DNA of 64,000 nt from Candidatus Bathyarchaeota archaeon. Its GTDB lineage: Archaea; Thermoproteota; Bathyarchaeia; Bathyarchaeales; Bathycorpusculaceae. The position numbers were made by a program, and so were the translations under genes. Where the stretch lies: positions 44,163 to 108,162 of the forward strand of contig PLNS01000006.1 of the NCBI GenBank assembly GCA_003141855.1, given 5' to 3'. Within the stretch, counting starts at the first letter, position 1, and each line of letters opens with the position of its first letter. This document shows positions 1-8,553 of this stretch, piece after piece. The notes beneath the pieces were generated by a model. The model worked only from the letters and a program-made list of their open reading frames with translations. It was not told the origin of the DNA and ran no database searches.

Positions 1-33
1 TCTGCAATGAGTTTCTAATAGGATCCAAATATG
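1..33 (+). repeat. partial copy (R0) of ~85 bp interspersed repeat
   Basis: The first 33 bases match the right-hand end of the repeat family seen complete at 42340-42424 and 48793-48877, including the terminal block ggatccaaatatg. The left part lies outside the window or is missing. It sits downstream of pcc1. No coding function is visible. Confidence 0.6.
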
Positions 34-78
34 CCCAAACAGTCAGCTAGACTGTCGAGAGTGGAGGCGTTTGGCTTT

Positions 79-321
79 TTATTTTGTTATTATATGAAGC
101 GTTTTTTCCGCGGTGGATGCGCTGAAGAGTAAGTCGTCTATGGTGGCGGTGAAGGTGGCGAGTTTCCCCTCACATTGGATTTCTGTTATTACTTTGTTGT
201 TTTCCCTCACGGTTTTAACCTGCAACCCGATAGGCGTTTTGAAGTTGTCAGGCGAAACCGCACGGGCAATGGCTTCCGCGGTCTTCTCGTCTTTGTACTC
301 AAGCGTGACTGTTGCCTGCAA
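79..321 (-). CDS. pcc1: KEOPS complex subunit Pcc1
   Basis: Small (80 aa) CTAG/Pcc1-family protein. In the family, Pcc1 forms the dimerisation platform that holds Kae1 in the KEOPS complex, which makes threonylcarbamoyl-A37 on ANN-decoding tRNAs. The signature is a beta-strand-rich N-terminus (VTLEYKDEKTAEAIARA), the SPDN motif and a C-terminal helix of the DDLLFSASTAEKTL type. I prefer TTG at 321 as the start: AAGGGTGA lies 5 nt upstream, whereas the alternative GTG at 330 falls inside that Shine-Dalgarno sequence. It overlaps the end of the recJ-like gene by 23 nt, so translation is probably coupled. Kae1 and Bud32 lie about 4 kb away; Cgi121 is not in the window. Confidence 0.85.
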   Translation of the reverse strand: MQATVTLEYKDEKTAEAIARAVSPDNFKTPIGLQVKTVRENNKVITEIQCEGKLATFTATIDDLLFSASTAEKTLHIITK

Positions 322-1765
322 GCTTCTCACCCTTCAACTGCCTACCGACCAAGTCATCCGCGGTCTTAATGAAATCTATCACTTTGTCAAGGGGCACTTG
401 GGCACCTGCCGCTATGTTGTGTCCTCCGCCTTTGCCGCCGTGCGCTTCCGAAGCCAACCGCATTACATCCCCGAGGTTGACGCCTTTGCGCAGTGCAGCC
501 TCCGTGGTTCTGCCCGAGAACTTTGCAACATTCTCCTGCTCAATATTGGCGAAAGCCAAAAGCGGTTTTTCGTTGTTGGCAAGACTCGAAACGATTATGG
601 ACGAGACGGTGCCGATGATTTTTTCGTTGATAAAGTTCTCGCCGTAGATGACGTAGATGTTTTGGAGTTCGCGCATGCGTTCGGGTTTTTCGGTTACCCA
701 GCCGAGGTATTTGTTGATGTTTTTGCGGTAGTCCTCTAAGATTTTGTTGGATTCCTCAAGGGCTGCTTTGCGGTCGCCCATGCAGATGGCTATGCCGAGG
801 CTTGGTCGGTCCATGCGTCCCGCCGAATTCAAAACCACCGCGAATTCGCGTGCATCCCGCAACGCCGTGTTGGGTTCTTCCTTGGTTAAAATGTAGATGT
901 AGCCGATTAGGTTCTCAACTTCCAAATGCAAACCTTTAGACAATAAGTAGTCGGCAAGAGCAGTGCACAGCCGCTTCCGTTCTTCATCAGTTAAGTCACA
1001 GAGAGCCCGTAACTTGTCTCCCTGCTTGAGGGGAATGCCTAGGTTTGCTACAAAATTCAACGCTTCGGTTTCTTGACCGCTTAAGCCAGGAATAAACGGG
1101 TTAGTGGTGGTTGCCAGCATCTTGTAGATTGGTCTTGTTTCTCTGCCGAAGAAAATCAAGTCTTTCTCAACCTTTAACAAGCCTGCAGAGACACCGTCGT
1201 TTACTATTATTTCGTTTAGGCTTCGTAGGCTTCGCTGTTCGTACTTGTCCTGCATGTCTCCCAGCGCGCCGACTAAGGCTATGGGAGCCAAATCAACATT
1301 TGCCGAATTCACCGCTTTAGCTGCAAAGTAAGCCACGCCTGAACCGCTAACATCCGTCGCCCCATCTATGCCGAAGAGGTGCGGGTTAACTTGGACAAAA
1401 TTCGGGTTAGCTACTTTGCTTGTTATTTGGTGGTGGTCGAGGATTACGATTTTGACGTTGGGGATTTTTTCGTTGAGCAGGTCAAGGTAGCCACTTCCAA
1501 AATCCGTCAAAATAACGAGTTGCGGTTTGTCAGCGATGACTTCGCCTATGATTTTGTCATCAACCCACTGCATCACCCGAATGCGGAAACGGGCATCGAG
1601 CCGATAGAGCATTTTACCTATGACTCCTGCAGCAGCAACACCATCCGCATCCAAATGCGAAAACACAAGAATAAAACCGTCTTTCTTAACAGTTTCCAAG
1701 ATTACCTTTGCCGCTTCGTTTGCTGAAGCTAAGAAGCCTTCGATGGATTTTTGCTGTGCTGACAT
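299..1765 (-). CDS. RecJ-like DHH-family exonuclease (archaeal GAN type)
   Basis: 488 aa DHH/DHHA1 phosphoesterase. Motifs seen: SHLDADG (residues 36-42), LTDFGSG (~87-92), DHH (110-112) and the C-terminal DHHA1 glycine motif GGKGGGHNIAAGA (~443-455). Archaeal members of this family are Mn-dependent single-strand exonucleases that associate with GINS at replication forks, or nano-RNase-like enzymes; which activity applies here is inference. The gene lies between rps15 and pcc1 on the same strand, an arrangement I recall from other archaea. It starts at ATG 1765, 93 nt after rps15. Confidence 0.88.
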   Translation of the reverse strand: MSAQQKSIEGFLASANEAAKVILETVKKDGFILVFSHLDADGVAAAGVIGKMLYRLDARFRIRVMQWVDDKIIGEVIADKPQLVILTDFGSGYLDLLNEKIPNVKIVILDHHQITSKVANPNFVQVNPHLFGIDGATDVSGSGVAYFAAKAVNSANVDLAPIALVGALGDMQDKYEQRSLRSLNEIIVNDGVSAGLLKVEKDLIFFGRETRPIYKMLATTTNPFIPGLSGQETEALNFVANLGIPLKQGDKLRALCDLTDEERKRLCTALADYLLSKGLHLEVENLIGYIYILTKEEPNTALRDAREFAVVLNSAGRMDRPSLGIAICMGDRKAALEESNKILEDYRKNINKYLGWVTEKPERMRELQNIYVIYGENFINEKIIGTVSSIIVSSLANNEKPLLAFANIEQENVAKFSGRTTEAALRKGVNLGDVMRLASEAHGGKGGGHNIAAGAQVPLDKVIDFIKTADDLVGRQLKGEKLAGNSHA

Positions 1766-1858
1766 GCCCTGTTCACTTCTTTGGGCTTAAAGGCTGTAAT
1801 TGGATTTAAAGCTGGCGCATCAAGAAACAATAAAATTTAAAATTAAAAGAAAGAAAAC

Positions 1859-2299
1859 TTAGGTTACGGAAGCGATTTTTGGCACGTACTTCCAGTTCTG
1901 CGCAATAACGCCTTCACGTTTATAGTAGCGTGATAGCTTGTGGATGTGGGCTTCGATGATTTGCATGTTGCGTTTGTTGTGGAGGTCTTTCTTGTTCTTG
2001 CCCATGTGGACGGCGAGGCTTTGGGCTTTTTTCATGAGGTTGGATAGGTCTTCGGGCATAGTTGGGGCTAATCCTGAGGCTTTGAGTGTGTCGCTTATGC
2101 TTTTGCCCGTTATGGGTTTTACCAGTGGAATCGCGTATTGGTCTCTTAGGATAGTGCCTATGCCGCTCATTGAGTGGCCTTCTTTAGCCAGTTTAATTAT
2201 GAATGCTTCTACTTCTTCAGGCTGATACTTGCACCAGCTTGGAGGACGCCTGCTAACAGGACGCATTGAATGGGATTTCCCTTTTTCTTGCTTTGGCAT
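1859..2299 (-). CDS. rps15: 30S ribosomal protein S15
   Basis: 146 aa archaeal/eukaryotic-type uS15 with the N-terminal extension absent from bacteria (basic start, RRPPSWCKYQPEEVE) and the core helix motif HNKRNMQIIEAHIHKLSRYY. It binds 16S rRNA in the platform of the small subunit. It is the first gene of a probable minus-strand operon rps15-recJ-pcc1. The ATG at 2299 is the only sensible start. Confidence 0.95.
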   Translation of the reverse strand: MPKQEKGKSHSMRPVSRRPPSWCKYQPEEVEAFIIKLAKEGHSMSGIGTILRDQYAIPLVKPITGKSISDTLKASGLAPTMPEDLSNLMKKAQSLAVHMGKNKKDLHNKRNMQIIEAHIHKLSRYYKREGVIAQNWKYVPKIASVT

Positions 2300-2389
2300 T
2301 GTTACACCTTAAACTCTGCACTAATCCACGTTGCACGAATATTTAAAAGTAATCCCTTTGAGGAGAAAAACCAAAAAATTTTTGTTCTT

Positions 2390-2893
2390 TTATTCGTGCA
2401 GAGCTCCATTAATGCCTTTTCTCGCGAGATACACGAAGAATCGCGCAATCAAGGATGCTCCTATGAGCACGATTAACGCTGACCAGAACTGGAACCAGCC
2501 GCTAAGCGTTCCAGTCAACAGGAAAACGTTCGCCATAACCGCGACACCCAGCCAGAATACCAAGTTGCCCACGGTTTCAGCTATCCGCCTAATCGGCGAT
2601 TTCACCCATAACCTTAGGGCTAAGATAACAATCTGCAGGATGCCCACGCCTAAGAGAAAATTCACTACAGCCGTGTAGAAACCGATGTGCTCTGCAGGGT
2701 TGGCTGGTGCGGGTAAATGCACGGTACTTGAGCTTCCAAGGGGATAAGTTACGGTTGTTAAGTCGGAGAAGAACGCGTTTGTCTTCTGTGAGATGCCAGG
2801 TGTCAGGGCAAAAACTGAGCCCAATATGATAAAGAATCCGCCTATGGCTAAGGCTGTGATTAAGCCTTCATGAGGAGACCTGATTCGAATCAT
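2390..2893 (-). CDS. hypothetical four-helix membrane protein
   Basis: 167 aa with about four hydrophobic segments: residues ~10-30 (ITALAIGGFFIILGS), ~72-92, ~105-127 and ~135-155. An extracytoplasmic loop of about 40 residues, rich in T/S/P, follows helix 1. I recognise no family or catalytic motif. It stands alone between rps15 and a toxin-antitoxin pair, transcribed in the same direction as rps15. Confidence 0.65.
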   Translation of the reverse strand: MIRIRSPHEGLITALAIGGFFIILGSVFALTPGISQKTNAFFSDLTTVTYPLGSSSTVHLPAPANPAEHIGFYTAVVNFLLGVGILQIVILALRLWVKSPIRRIAETVGNLVFWLGVAVMANVFLLTGTLSGWFQFWSALIVLIGASLIARFFVYLARKGINGALHE

Positions 2894-3070
2894 ATTATTC
2901 CACTCTTAGCAATTCTGCTTATGCAGCAATAGCAATATAAAATTTTGTTTTGGGTTTGATTGAGGCTTAGCTTTCCCTTTTTGCTTGGCTTCAAATTCAT
3001 CGAAACAATTCAGTGCGCATCATAGAATATCTTTTAGGTAAGAAAGTAAGAATATTACTAGATGAGTTAA

Positions 3071-3370
3071 ATGACCCAAACCGAAAAAGCAGACATAACG
3101 GTAGTCAGCGAAAAAGGACAAGTGGTCATTCCAAAAAGCATACGCAAGAAGCTTGGATTAGGACCGAAGACAAAACTGCTTATCTATGGCTACCAAGACG
3201 CAGTAATCATGAAAAAACTCGAAGTGCCAGATGTAACCCAAGAACTCGAAGCCCTCTACAAACGGGTAAATAAAAAAATAACAAAACATGGCGAGTTGAC
3301 TAATGAAGAGATTAACGAGGTAATTCAAGATTACAGAGCAAAGAAGACTGTTCCTTGTGAAGGACGCTAA
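3071..3370 (+). CDS. AbrB/MazE-type DNA-binding protein (VapB-like antitoxin)
   Basis: 99 aa. Residues 8-50 form a SpoVT/AbrB swapped-hairpin domain (VVSEKGQVVIPKSIRKKLGL), followed by a charged helical tail that probably wraps the toxin. The stop codon is immediately followed by the ATG of a PIN-domain gene (no gap), the usual VapB-VapC arrangement. Antitoxins of this type normally repress their own operon. The partner toxin is frameshifted here, so the antitoxin may persist without an active toxin. Confidence 0.8.
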   Translation: MTQTEKADITVVSEKGQVVIPKSIRKKLGLGPKTKLLIYGYQDAVIMKKLEVPDVTQELEALYKRVNKKITKHGELTNEEINEVIQDYRAKKTVPCEGR

Positions 3371-3794
3371 ATGAAAGTAGTCTTTGACACCAATGTTTTA
3401 ATCTCTGCCTTAATTACAACTGGAAAGCCAAAAGAACTCTTTCATAAAGCAATTGAAGGGCAAATCCAACTAATACTTTCTAAAAATATTCTTGAAGAGT
3501 TCACCAAAGTGCAACGATCCAAGAATAAGAAAATACGCTGACCAAGAAGACATAATTGCTTTCTTAAAAATTATCGATACTTTTGCTGAGATAACTAAGG
3601 TTAATTCGCGTTTTAAAGCTGTAACCGAAGACCCAGAAGACGATGTCATTCTAAGAACAGCTTTCGACGGCAAAGCTGACTGCATAGTTTCAGGAGATAA
3701 GCACCTGCTTTCTATGGTAACATTCAGAGGGATAAAAATTTTAACTGTTAATGAAATGCTGGAGCTACTAAAAGAAGAAAAAGCACAAAAATAG
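3371..3794 (+). pseudogene. PIN-domain toxin (VapC-like), frameshifted
   Basis: The first 56 codons from ATG 3371 encode the PIN start (MKVVFDTNVLISAL ... ILEEFTKV) and end at TGA 3539. The rest of the domain (DPRIRKYADQEDI ... EDDVILRTA ... CIVSGDKHLL) continues in the +1 frame, from about 3505 to 3794. The junction lies near 3497-3505 and is explained by a net loss of 2 nt or gain of 1 nt. All the acidic residues expected of a PIN ribonuclease are present but split between frames. It could be a real inactivation, a sequencing indel or, less likely, programmed shifting. Confidence 0.8.
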
Positions 3795-3834
3795 TTGCTT
3801 GATACCGATATTTATTGGTAATTTGATTAATGGG

Positions 3835-4452
3835 TCAACGCTTGGTTTTGTACCATTCAGCGAAATTGCGTATAGCCATCGCCCTGTGCGAAAAACCATT
3901 CTTTTCCTCAATGGTCATTTCCGCAAACGTTTTGGCGCTTCCTTCTGGCTGGAAGATGGGGTCAAACCCGAAACCTGACTTTCCCTGCTCTTTGCGCTCA
4001 GCCAAGGTGATTCCGCCTTTGGATTCGCCGTCAAAGCATTCTGGTTCGCAGGGGGTTTGGTCGTCGCAGTAGGCTATGACTGATTGGAATTTGGCTTGCC
4101 TATCAGAGATGTTTTCCATCAGTTTTAGGATGCCACTGTTGTGGATTGTCTTGTAAACGTAAGCGGCGTATGGACCGGGAAATCCGCTTAAAGCGTCGAT
4201 GAATAAGCCTGCGTCTTCCACAAAAATGGGCAAGCGGCACCGCCTGAACGCGTTTATGACGCTTGTTTGGGCTATGTCTTTTAGGCTGTCGCTCTGTATC
4301 TCATCACCTTTTAAACGCAGCATGCCGACTACGATGTCGTGTTGGCTTAGGATGCTTCGTGCCTCGTTGAATTTGTTGATGTTGCCTGTTGCGAAAAAGA
4401 CAACTTTGCCCTTGGGAAGGGAGCATTGTTTATTTTTTTCGTTCTTCGACAT
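3835..4452 (-). CDS. rdgB: XTP/dITP pyrophosphatase (RdgB/HAM1 family)
   Basis: About 205 aa house-cleaning enzyme that hydrolyses non-canonical purine NTPs to NMP plus PPi. Family motifs: FATGNINKFNEA near the N-terminus, VEDAGLFIDALSGFPGPYAA in the middle and GFGFDPIFQPEG before the C-terminal S/T-H-R element (FSHRAMA). I choose ATG 4452, 10 nt behind GAGAGG, rather than the GTG at 4461. It overlaps the end of bud32 by 23 nt, making Kae1-Bud32-RdgB one minus-strand operon. Confidence 0.92.
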   Translation of the reverse strand: MSKNEKNKQCSLPKGKVVFFATGNINKFNEARSILSQHDIVVGMLRLKGDEIQSDSLKDIAQTSVINAFRRCRLPIFVEDAGLFIDALSGFPGPYAAYVYKTIHNSGILKLMENISDRQAKFQSVIAYCDDQTPCEPECFDGESKGGITLAERKEQGKSGFGFDPIFQPEGSAKTFAEMTIEEKNGFSHRAMAIRNFAEWYKTKR

Positions 4453-5089
4453 AGCGCCCACGCCTCTCTATTTCCCTGATTTTCTCATAAACCTCTTCCG
4501 CCACTTCCACGCCTAAAACCGACGTGTAGCCACACAGAACACTCTGGAAGCATTCTTCCCAGAACAAGTAATGCGTACTCTGCAGCGCCTGCTTCATCAA
4601 ATGCAAATCCACCCCTTGCGCTTCCAGCTCGATGTTTTTTTCTCCCAAGCCAAAATCGACAAAGAATAGTTTGCCCTCAGGGTTTAGGATTATGTTTGAG
4701 GTTGTTAGGTCGCCGTGGATTAAGCCTTGCTTATGCAGCCGCGCAATTGAATCTCCGATTTTAACGCACAAGTCATGACGCTCAGCTTTGGGAACGTTGT
4801 TGAGTACCTGTTTTATTTGTTGTCCTTCAATGTACTCCATAGTAATCGATGATTCAGGCACGTTAACCATGTAAATCAAAGGCGTCGGCACCCCAGCAAC
4901 TTTAGCTTCATGCATCAACTGCGGCTCATGCACCGTACGGTAACTCCTTATTTGTTCATCCAAAGCTGGCGGACGGTACTTTTTGGGAATACGCAATTTA
5001 ATGATTACTCTCCGTTCATGCCAATCGGATAGGTAGAGGCTGGCTTCGGCGCCCTTCTTAAACAGCGTTTTTTCAGCTAACTTATCCAT
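4430..5089 (-). CDS. bud32: KEOPS kinase/ATPase Bud32
   Basis: About 219 aa RIO/PKD-like atypical kinase that regulates Kae1 in KEOPS. The glycine-poor N-lobe contains KGAEASLYLSDW and the lysine segment RVIIKLRIPKKYR. The catalytic loop is LIHGDLTTSNIIL and the metal motif is VDFGLGEKN. The start is taken as ATG 5089 (MDKLAEK); the longer ATG at 5116 would extend into kae1. It overlaps the kae1 stop by 13 nt. In many Euryarchaeota the two proteins are fused; here they are separate but adjacent. Confidence 0.92.
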   Translation of the reverse strand: MDKLAEKTLFKKGAEASLYLSDWHERRVIIKLRIPKKYRPPALDEQIRSYRTVHEPQLMHEAKVAGVPTPLIYMVNVPESSITMEYIEGQQIKQVLNNVPKAERHDLCVKIGDSIARLHKQGLIHGDLTTSNIILNPEGKLFFVDFGLGEKNIELEAQGVDLHLMKQALQSTHYLFWEECFQSVLCGYTSVLGVEVAEEVYEKIREIERRGRYVEERKK

Positions 5090-6105
5090 GGCACATCCAC
5101 CTTGTCCACTCGCCACCGCAACTTCACAAAACTCTCATCCAAAGCCGTAACTAGCCCATGCTGGAAAGCTAAGACGCCCGTCCAAGCAATCATGGCGCCG
5201 TTGTCGGTTGCAAACTCTAGCGGAACCACATTGAAGCGTGCATCATGCTCCTCGGCGATAATTGCAAGCATGGATTGTAGGCGTTTGTTTGCGGCTACTC
5301 CGCCAGTTAACAAAACTTCCTTCTTCTCGGTATGAGCCAACGCTCGTTCAGTAACTTCTGTAACCATGGAAAAAGCGTTTTCTTGCAGACTATAACATAC
5401 ATCCTCCAGCTTGCAATCGCCCTTCTGCAACGCAGTTGTCGCCGCTGTTAACAAGCCACTGAGCGACAAATCCATCCCCTTCACCACGTACGGCAAAGTA
5501 ACGAGCTTTTCGCCTTTAGCTGCCAACTGCTCCACGGCTGCGCCAAGCGGCAAACCCTTCTTATGCTTAAGCCCTGCTTCACGTGCAAAAACGTCCAAAC
5601 AGTTCCCAAGCGCTATATCCAAAGTTTCGCCGAACACTCGGTAGCGTCCCGACTCGAAGGCGGTGACCATGGTGTTGCCTCCTGAAGCGTAAAGCGTCAC
5701 GGGGTCGTGGGCTCCTGTTTTGAGTTTGCCGATTTCTATGTGGGCTACGGAGTGGTTGACTCCTACGAGCGGAACCTCAAGGTACGACGCCAGAGCACGG
5801 GCGACGGTGGCTCCTGTCCGCAAACTTGGTCCTAAGCCTGGACCTTGGGAGAAAGCAATAACTGATAATTCGCGGGGTTTCAAGCCAGCCTTTGATAGAG
5901 CTTCACTTAGGACTTTATCAGCGACTTCGGCATGGTGACGCGCTGCTTCTCTGGGGTGAATTCCGCCTTCCGCTGGGATGTAGCTGTCGGATTTGTTAGC
6001 CAAGATTTCACCGCTAAATGTTGCAATGCCAACGCCGAAGTCGTCAGCTGAGGATTCAATTCCCAAACAGTAATTGCCTGAATCATCTTTCTTTGCCTTT
6101 CTCAT
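5077..6105 (-). CDS. kae1: tRNA threonylcarbamoyladenosine synthase Kae1
   Basis: 342 aa TsaD/Kae1/Qri7 ASKHA-fold protein, the catalytic subunit that transfers threonylcarbamoyl to A37 of tRNA. Metal ligands are seen in NHSVAHIE (His118, His122) and TDNGAMIAWTG near the C-terminus; GPGLGPSLRTGA and GGVAANKRLQ form nucleotide-site loops. The N-terminal motif reads GIESSADDFGVGI, where many relatives have ...AHTFG..., a mild departure. It is the first gene of the kae1-bud32-rdgB operon. The promoter lies in the 80 nt it shares with the divergent TFE-beta gene. Confidence 0.94.
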   Translation of the reverse strand: MRKAKKDDSGNYCLGIESSADDFGVGIATFSGEILANKSDSYIPAEGGIHPREAARHHAEVADKVLSEALSKAGLKPRELSVIAFSQGPGLGPSLRTGATVARALASYLEVPLVGVNHSVAHIEIGKLKTGAHDPVTLYASGGNTMVTAFESGRYRVFGETLDIALGNCLDVFAREAGLKHKKGLPLGAAVEQLAAKGEKLVTLPYVVKGMDLSLSGLLTAATTALQKGDCKLEDVCYSLQENAFSMVTEVTERALAHTEKKEVLLTGGVAANKRLQSMLAIIAEEHDARFNVVPLEFATDNGAMIAWTGVLAFQHGLVTALDESFVKLRWRVDKVDVPWIS

Positions 6106-6186
6106 GCCAATCCACGTTTATCTAGGGATACATATTTTTATGTGAATCCAACGCTTATATTACTGTATTATTTGGAACTGATCTAA

Positions 6187-6639
6187 ATGCCTAAGCGTAA
6201 TGACCTTGAACAGAAAGCACTCCACTACGTCGTCGGTACTGGCTATCAGGGAGTGCTTCAATCAGATTTATGGCGTGAACTTGGCGCAAGCAGTCGCGAA
6301 GGCTCACGTGTCTCCATTAAACTCGAAGAGAAGGGGCTTATCCGCAGGGAAAAAGAACTTCAAGAAGGCAGATGGACCTATAGGCTCTACCCCAAAAGGC
6401 TTCCTGCATCAATAGAAACCATCGTGGATTGCCCATGTCTACTGTGCCCAGACAACGCACGCTGTGACCCCACAACCGCCCTTTCCCCGAAAAGTTGCCC
6501 AAAACTAACCGATTGGATACTTAATTTAGGAAAACCACCAGCATCAGTTATAGCTAATCCTGAAGGTCCAAGCGTACCCGCACCAGAACCCAGCATAACA
6601 GAGGATGATTCCGTTGCCGGAAGCTTGGATACGAGCTAG
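6187..6639 (+). CDS. transcription initiation factor TFE beta subunit (RPC39-like, Fe-S)
   Basis: 150 aa. Residues ~5-70 form a winged helix (ASSREGSRVSIKLEEKGLI). A cysteine cluster follows: Cys84, Cys87, Cys93 and Cys104, spaced C-x2-C-x5-C-x10-C and ending SPKSCPKLTDW. From memory this spacing and the SP..C....W ending match the C-terminus of human Pol III subunit RPC39 and the cubane Fe-S domain of archaeal TFE-beta. TFE-beta pairs with TFE-alpha (at 52.3 kb here) to open promoters. The C-terminal ~35 residues are a disordered Pro/Ser/Glu tail. It is followed by an overlapping ftsJ-like gene. Confidence 0.82.
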   Translation: MPKRNDLEQKALHYVVGTGYQGVLQSDLWRELGASSREGSRVSIKLEEKGLIRREKELQEGRWTYRLYPKRLPASIETIVDCPCLLCPDNARCDPTTALSPKSCPKLTDWILNLGKPPASVIANPEGPSVPAPEPSITEDDSVAGSLDTS

Positions 6640-7246
6640 AAAAAACGAATACTACTACAAGAAAGCCAAAGAAGAGAACTACCGCTCCCGATCCACATAT
6701 AAGCTAATTCAAGCTAACGACAAATACGGCTTCATAAAACTAAGAGATATTGTTGTTGACTTAGGCGCTGCTCCAGGTGGTTGGATTCAAGCAGCAAGAA
6801 AAATGACAGGCAAACACGGATACGTTTTAGGCGTAGATTTGAAGCCGATTGACCCCTTCACTCAAGAATACATTCGCACAATCATCGCCGACTTTACTGA
6901 ACCCGGAACAGTGGAACAAATCTTGTCTTTTATCCCGCGCAAAGCAGACGTGGTTGTCTGTGACGCTGCACCAAACGTTACGGGCGTGTGGGAAGTTGAC
7001 CACGCAAGACAAATCGACTTAGCCACCCAAGCACTAGAAATCGCCCAATGCATACTGCGACCCAACGGAAGCTTCTTTGTCAAAGTCTTCGAAGGCGAAT
7101 TACTAAACGATTACATACAAACCGTAAAGACGCTTTTTGAAACGGTTAAGATGGTGAAGCCTCAGGCAAGCCGACAAAAAAGCTCCGAAATGTATCTTTT
7201 AGCTTTGGGCTTAAAGGCTACGCGTGAATGTGAAGAGGAAAGCTAA
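6614..7246 (+). CDS. rRNA 2'-O-methyltransferase, RlmE/FtsJ family
   Basis: About 210 aa Rossmann-fold SAM methyltransferase. Motif I is VVDLGAAPGGWIQAA. The K-D-K-E tetrad is visible as Lys in STYKL, Asp in VVCDAAPN, Lys in FFVKVFEG and Glu in KSSEMYLLA. The likely substrate is a 23S rRNA ribose. I favour TTG 6614, since AGAGG directly abuts the ATG at 6605 but sits 9 nt before the TTG. It overlaps the TFE-beta gene by 26 nt, so translation is probably coupled. Confidence 0.9.
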   Translation: MPEAWIRARKNEYYYKKAKEENYRSRSTYKLIQANDKYGFIKLRDIVVDLGAAPGGWIQAARKMTGKHGYVLGVDLKPIDPFTQEYIRTIIADFTEPGTVEQILSFIPRKADVVVCDAAPNVTGVWEVDHARQIDLATQALEIAQCILRPNGSFFVKVFEGELLNDYIQTVKTLFETVKMVKPQASRQKSSEMYLLALGLKATRECEEES

Positions 7247-7285
7247 TTTTCCGCTTTAACCTCATCCTTTAGTTAGGTGCAAAAG

Positions 7286-7978
7286 TTGAAGGTTATTTCG
7301 GCGGATTCTGCAGCAGCAATACTAGATGAGCAGTTTAAGCCAGTGTACCATGTTGCTTCCGTTTCGGTTCTAGTTGAACCGCCTTATAGGGAACCGTCTT
7401 TTAGGTTAGCTGAACCGATTTTTAGGGAAGTTGAGAGCGGGTTTGATGTGATTGTGCATGAGGCTGAGCTCTGCCGAAGCTTGCTCGATAAGATGAAGGC
7501 GGATGTTGTGCATTTGGACATGTCTTTGGGCGGAGTTTCCATTGAAGAGTTATCGCCTGTTGAACTCGTAAACATGCGGGCATCAAGGACAGGAAGACAG
7601 AATATCTTGAAGATTCTGCCAAGGCTCAGGAAGATTGCTTGCGAAATCAAACGTGTGCATGGCATTGATATGTTGGCTATTGGCAAAGAGAGCATGCCTG
7701 TGCGGATTGCAGAGTTGACGGCTGGGGCAGAAGCGATTCTTTTTGCTTGCCAAAGGGCGGTGGATGAAAAAGAGAACATATTGTTGGGGTTGCCGTTAAT
7801 GTGCCAGCCCAGATTCTTAGGTAACCGAGTTTATCTTCATTCGCTTATAGCAAACGAGCACGACGTGCGGGGATTTAGCGTTGATACATTGGGTGTTTTA
7901 ACAAAGGTTAAATTGTCAGAAACCTTAAACCCTATTGCAAGAGGATTCCGCGCCCTAAAGATTACGCCAATGAACTAA
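7286..7978 (+). CDS. DUF4152 family protein (RNase H-like fold)
   Basis: About 230 aa archaeal protein that resembles, from memory, the DUF4152 proteins of Thermococcales: N-terminal KVISADSAAAILDE, then VVHLDMSLGGV and the IGKESMPVRIAELTAGAEA block. The conserved Asp residues in the first strand and in HLD suggest an RNase H-like metal site, but no activity has been established. TTG 7286 is preferred over GTG 7277 because it follows AGGTG by 6 nt and gives the family-like start MKVISAD. It is third in the TFE-beta-FtsJ run. Confidence 0.75.
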   Translation: MKVISADSAAAILDEQFKPVYHVASVSVLVEPPYREPSFRLAEPIFREVESGFDVIVHEAELCRSLLDKMKADVVHLDMSLGGVSIEELSPVELVNMRASRTGRQNILKILPRLRKIACEIKRVHGIDMLAIGKESMPVRIAELTAGAEAILFACQRAVDEKENILLGLPLMCQPRFLGNRVYLHSLIANEHDVRGFSVDTLGVLTKVKLSETLNPIARGFRALKITPMN

Positions 7979-7991
7979 AGCAGGTTTGTTT

Positions 7992-8543
7992 ATGAAACTT
8001 GATTTATCTTTTTGGAAGAACGCTTCGCAAAGACGAAAAAGAATCTATTCAATCATCGCCATATTCGTAATTGCCCTCATAGTCACAATAATTGGCAGTT
8101 ATGTACCGCTCAGCGCCAAAGACGCATTAACCCTAAGTAATCAGGTTAATCAAACACTAAACGAAAACAAAGCCAACAACACCCTAACCCAATACATTTT
8201 CATAAACAACTTCGAAATCTGCCTCCTAATGTTCATCCCCGTGGTGGGTGCTGCTTTGGGTATGTTCATACTCTTTGACACTGGATTAGCCCTCGGTGCC
8301 ATAGCCGCCACACAAGGCTACCCCATATGGCTAGGTCTTGCAAGCTTAGTGGTGACCCCCGTGTTCTGGTTAGAATTCGCCGCCTACTCAATCGCCATGG
8401 CGGAGAGCATCTGGCTGTTCCGCAGATTAACACAGAAGCGGTGGCGCGAGTTAAAATGGACTACCATCTCTATCGGGGTTTGCGCTGCTTTGCTTATTAT
8501 TGGCGCCGTGGTAGAGGTATGGCTTATAACTGTTTTAGGCTAA
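7992..8543 (+). CDS. SpoIIM-like (DUF95) integral membrane protein
   Basis: 183 aa. Hydrophobic segments lie at about residues 20-42, 75-100, 105-130 and 155-182. The pattern FINNFEICLLMFIPVVG ... GMFILFDTGLALGAIAA is typical of the stage II sporulation M/DUF95 family, whose archaeal role is unknown. ATG 7992 has AGG 7 nt upstream and is chosen over TTG 7986. It ends 10 nt from the convergent nadC stop. Confidence 0.75.
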   Translation: MKLDLSFWKNASQRRKRIYSIIAIFVIALIVTIIGSYVPLSAKDALTLSNQVNQTLNENKANNTLTQYIFINNFEICLLMFIPVVGAALGMFILFDTGLALGAIAATQGYPIWLGLASLVVTPVFWLEFAAYSIAMAESIWLFRRLTQKRWRELKWTTISIGVCAALLIIGAVVEVWLITVLG

Positions 8544-8553
8544 AAGTGGCAAG

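Noticed and set aside
113-739. A 208-codon plus-strand ORF opposite the recJ-like and pcc1 genes
   Set aside because: Its translation has no domain features and is antisense to two well-recognised genes; it is a shadow.
5077-5116. A Kae1-Bud32 fusion
   Set aside because: Kae1 ends with a stop at 5077 and Bud32 begins in another frame at 5089; the genes overlap but are separate.
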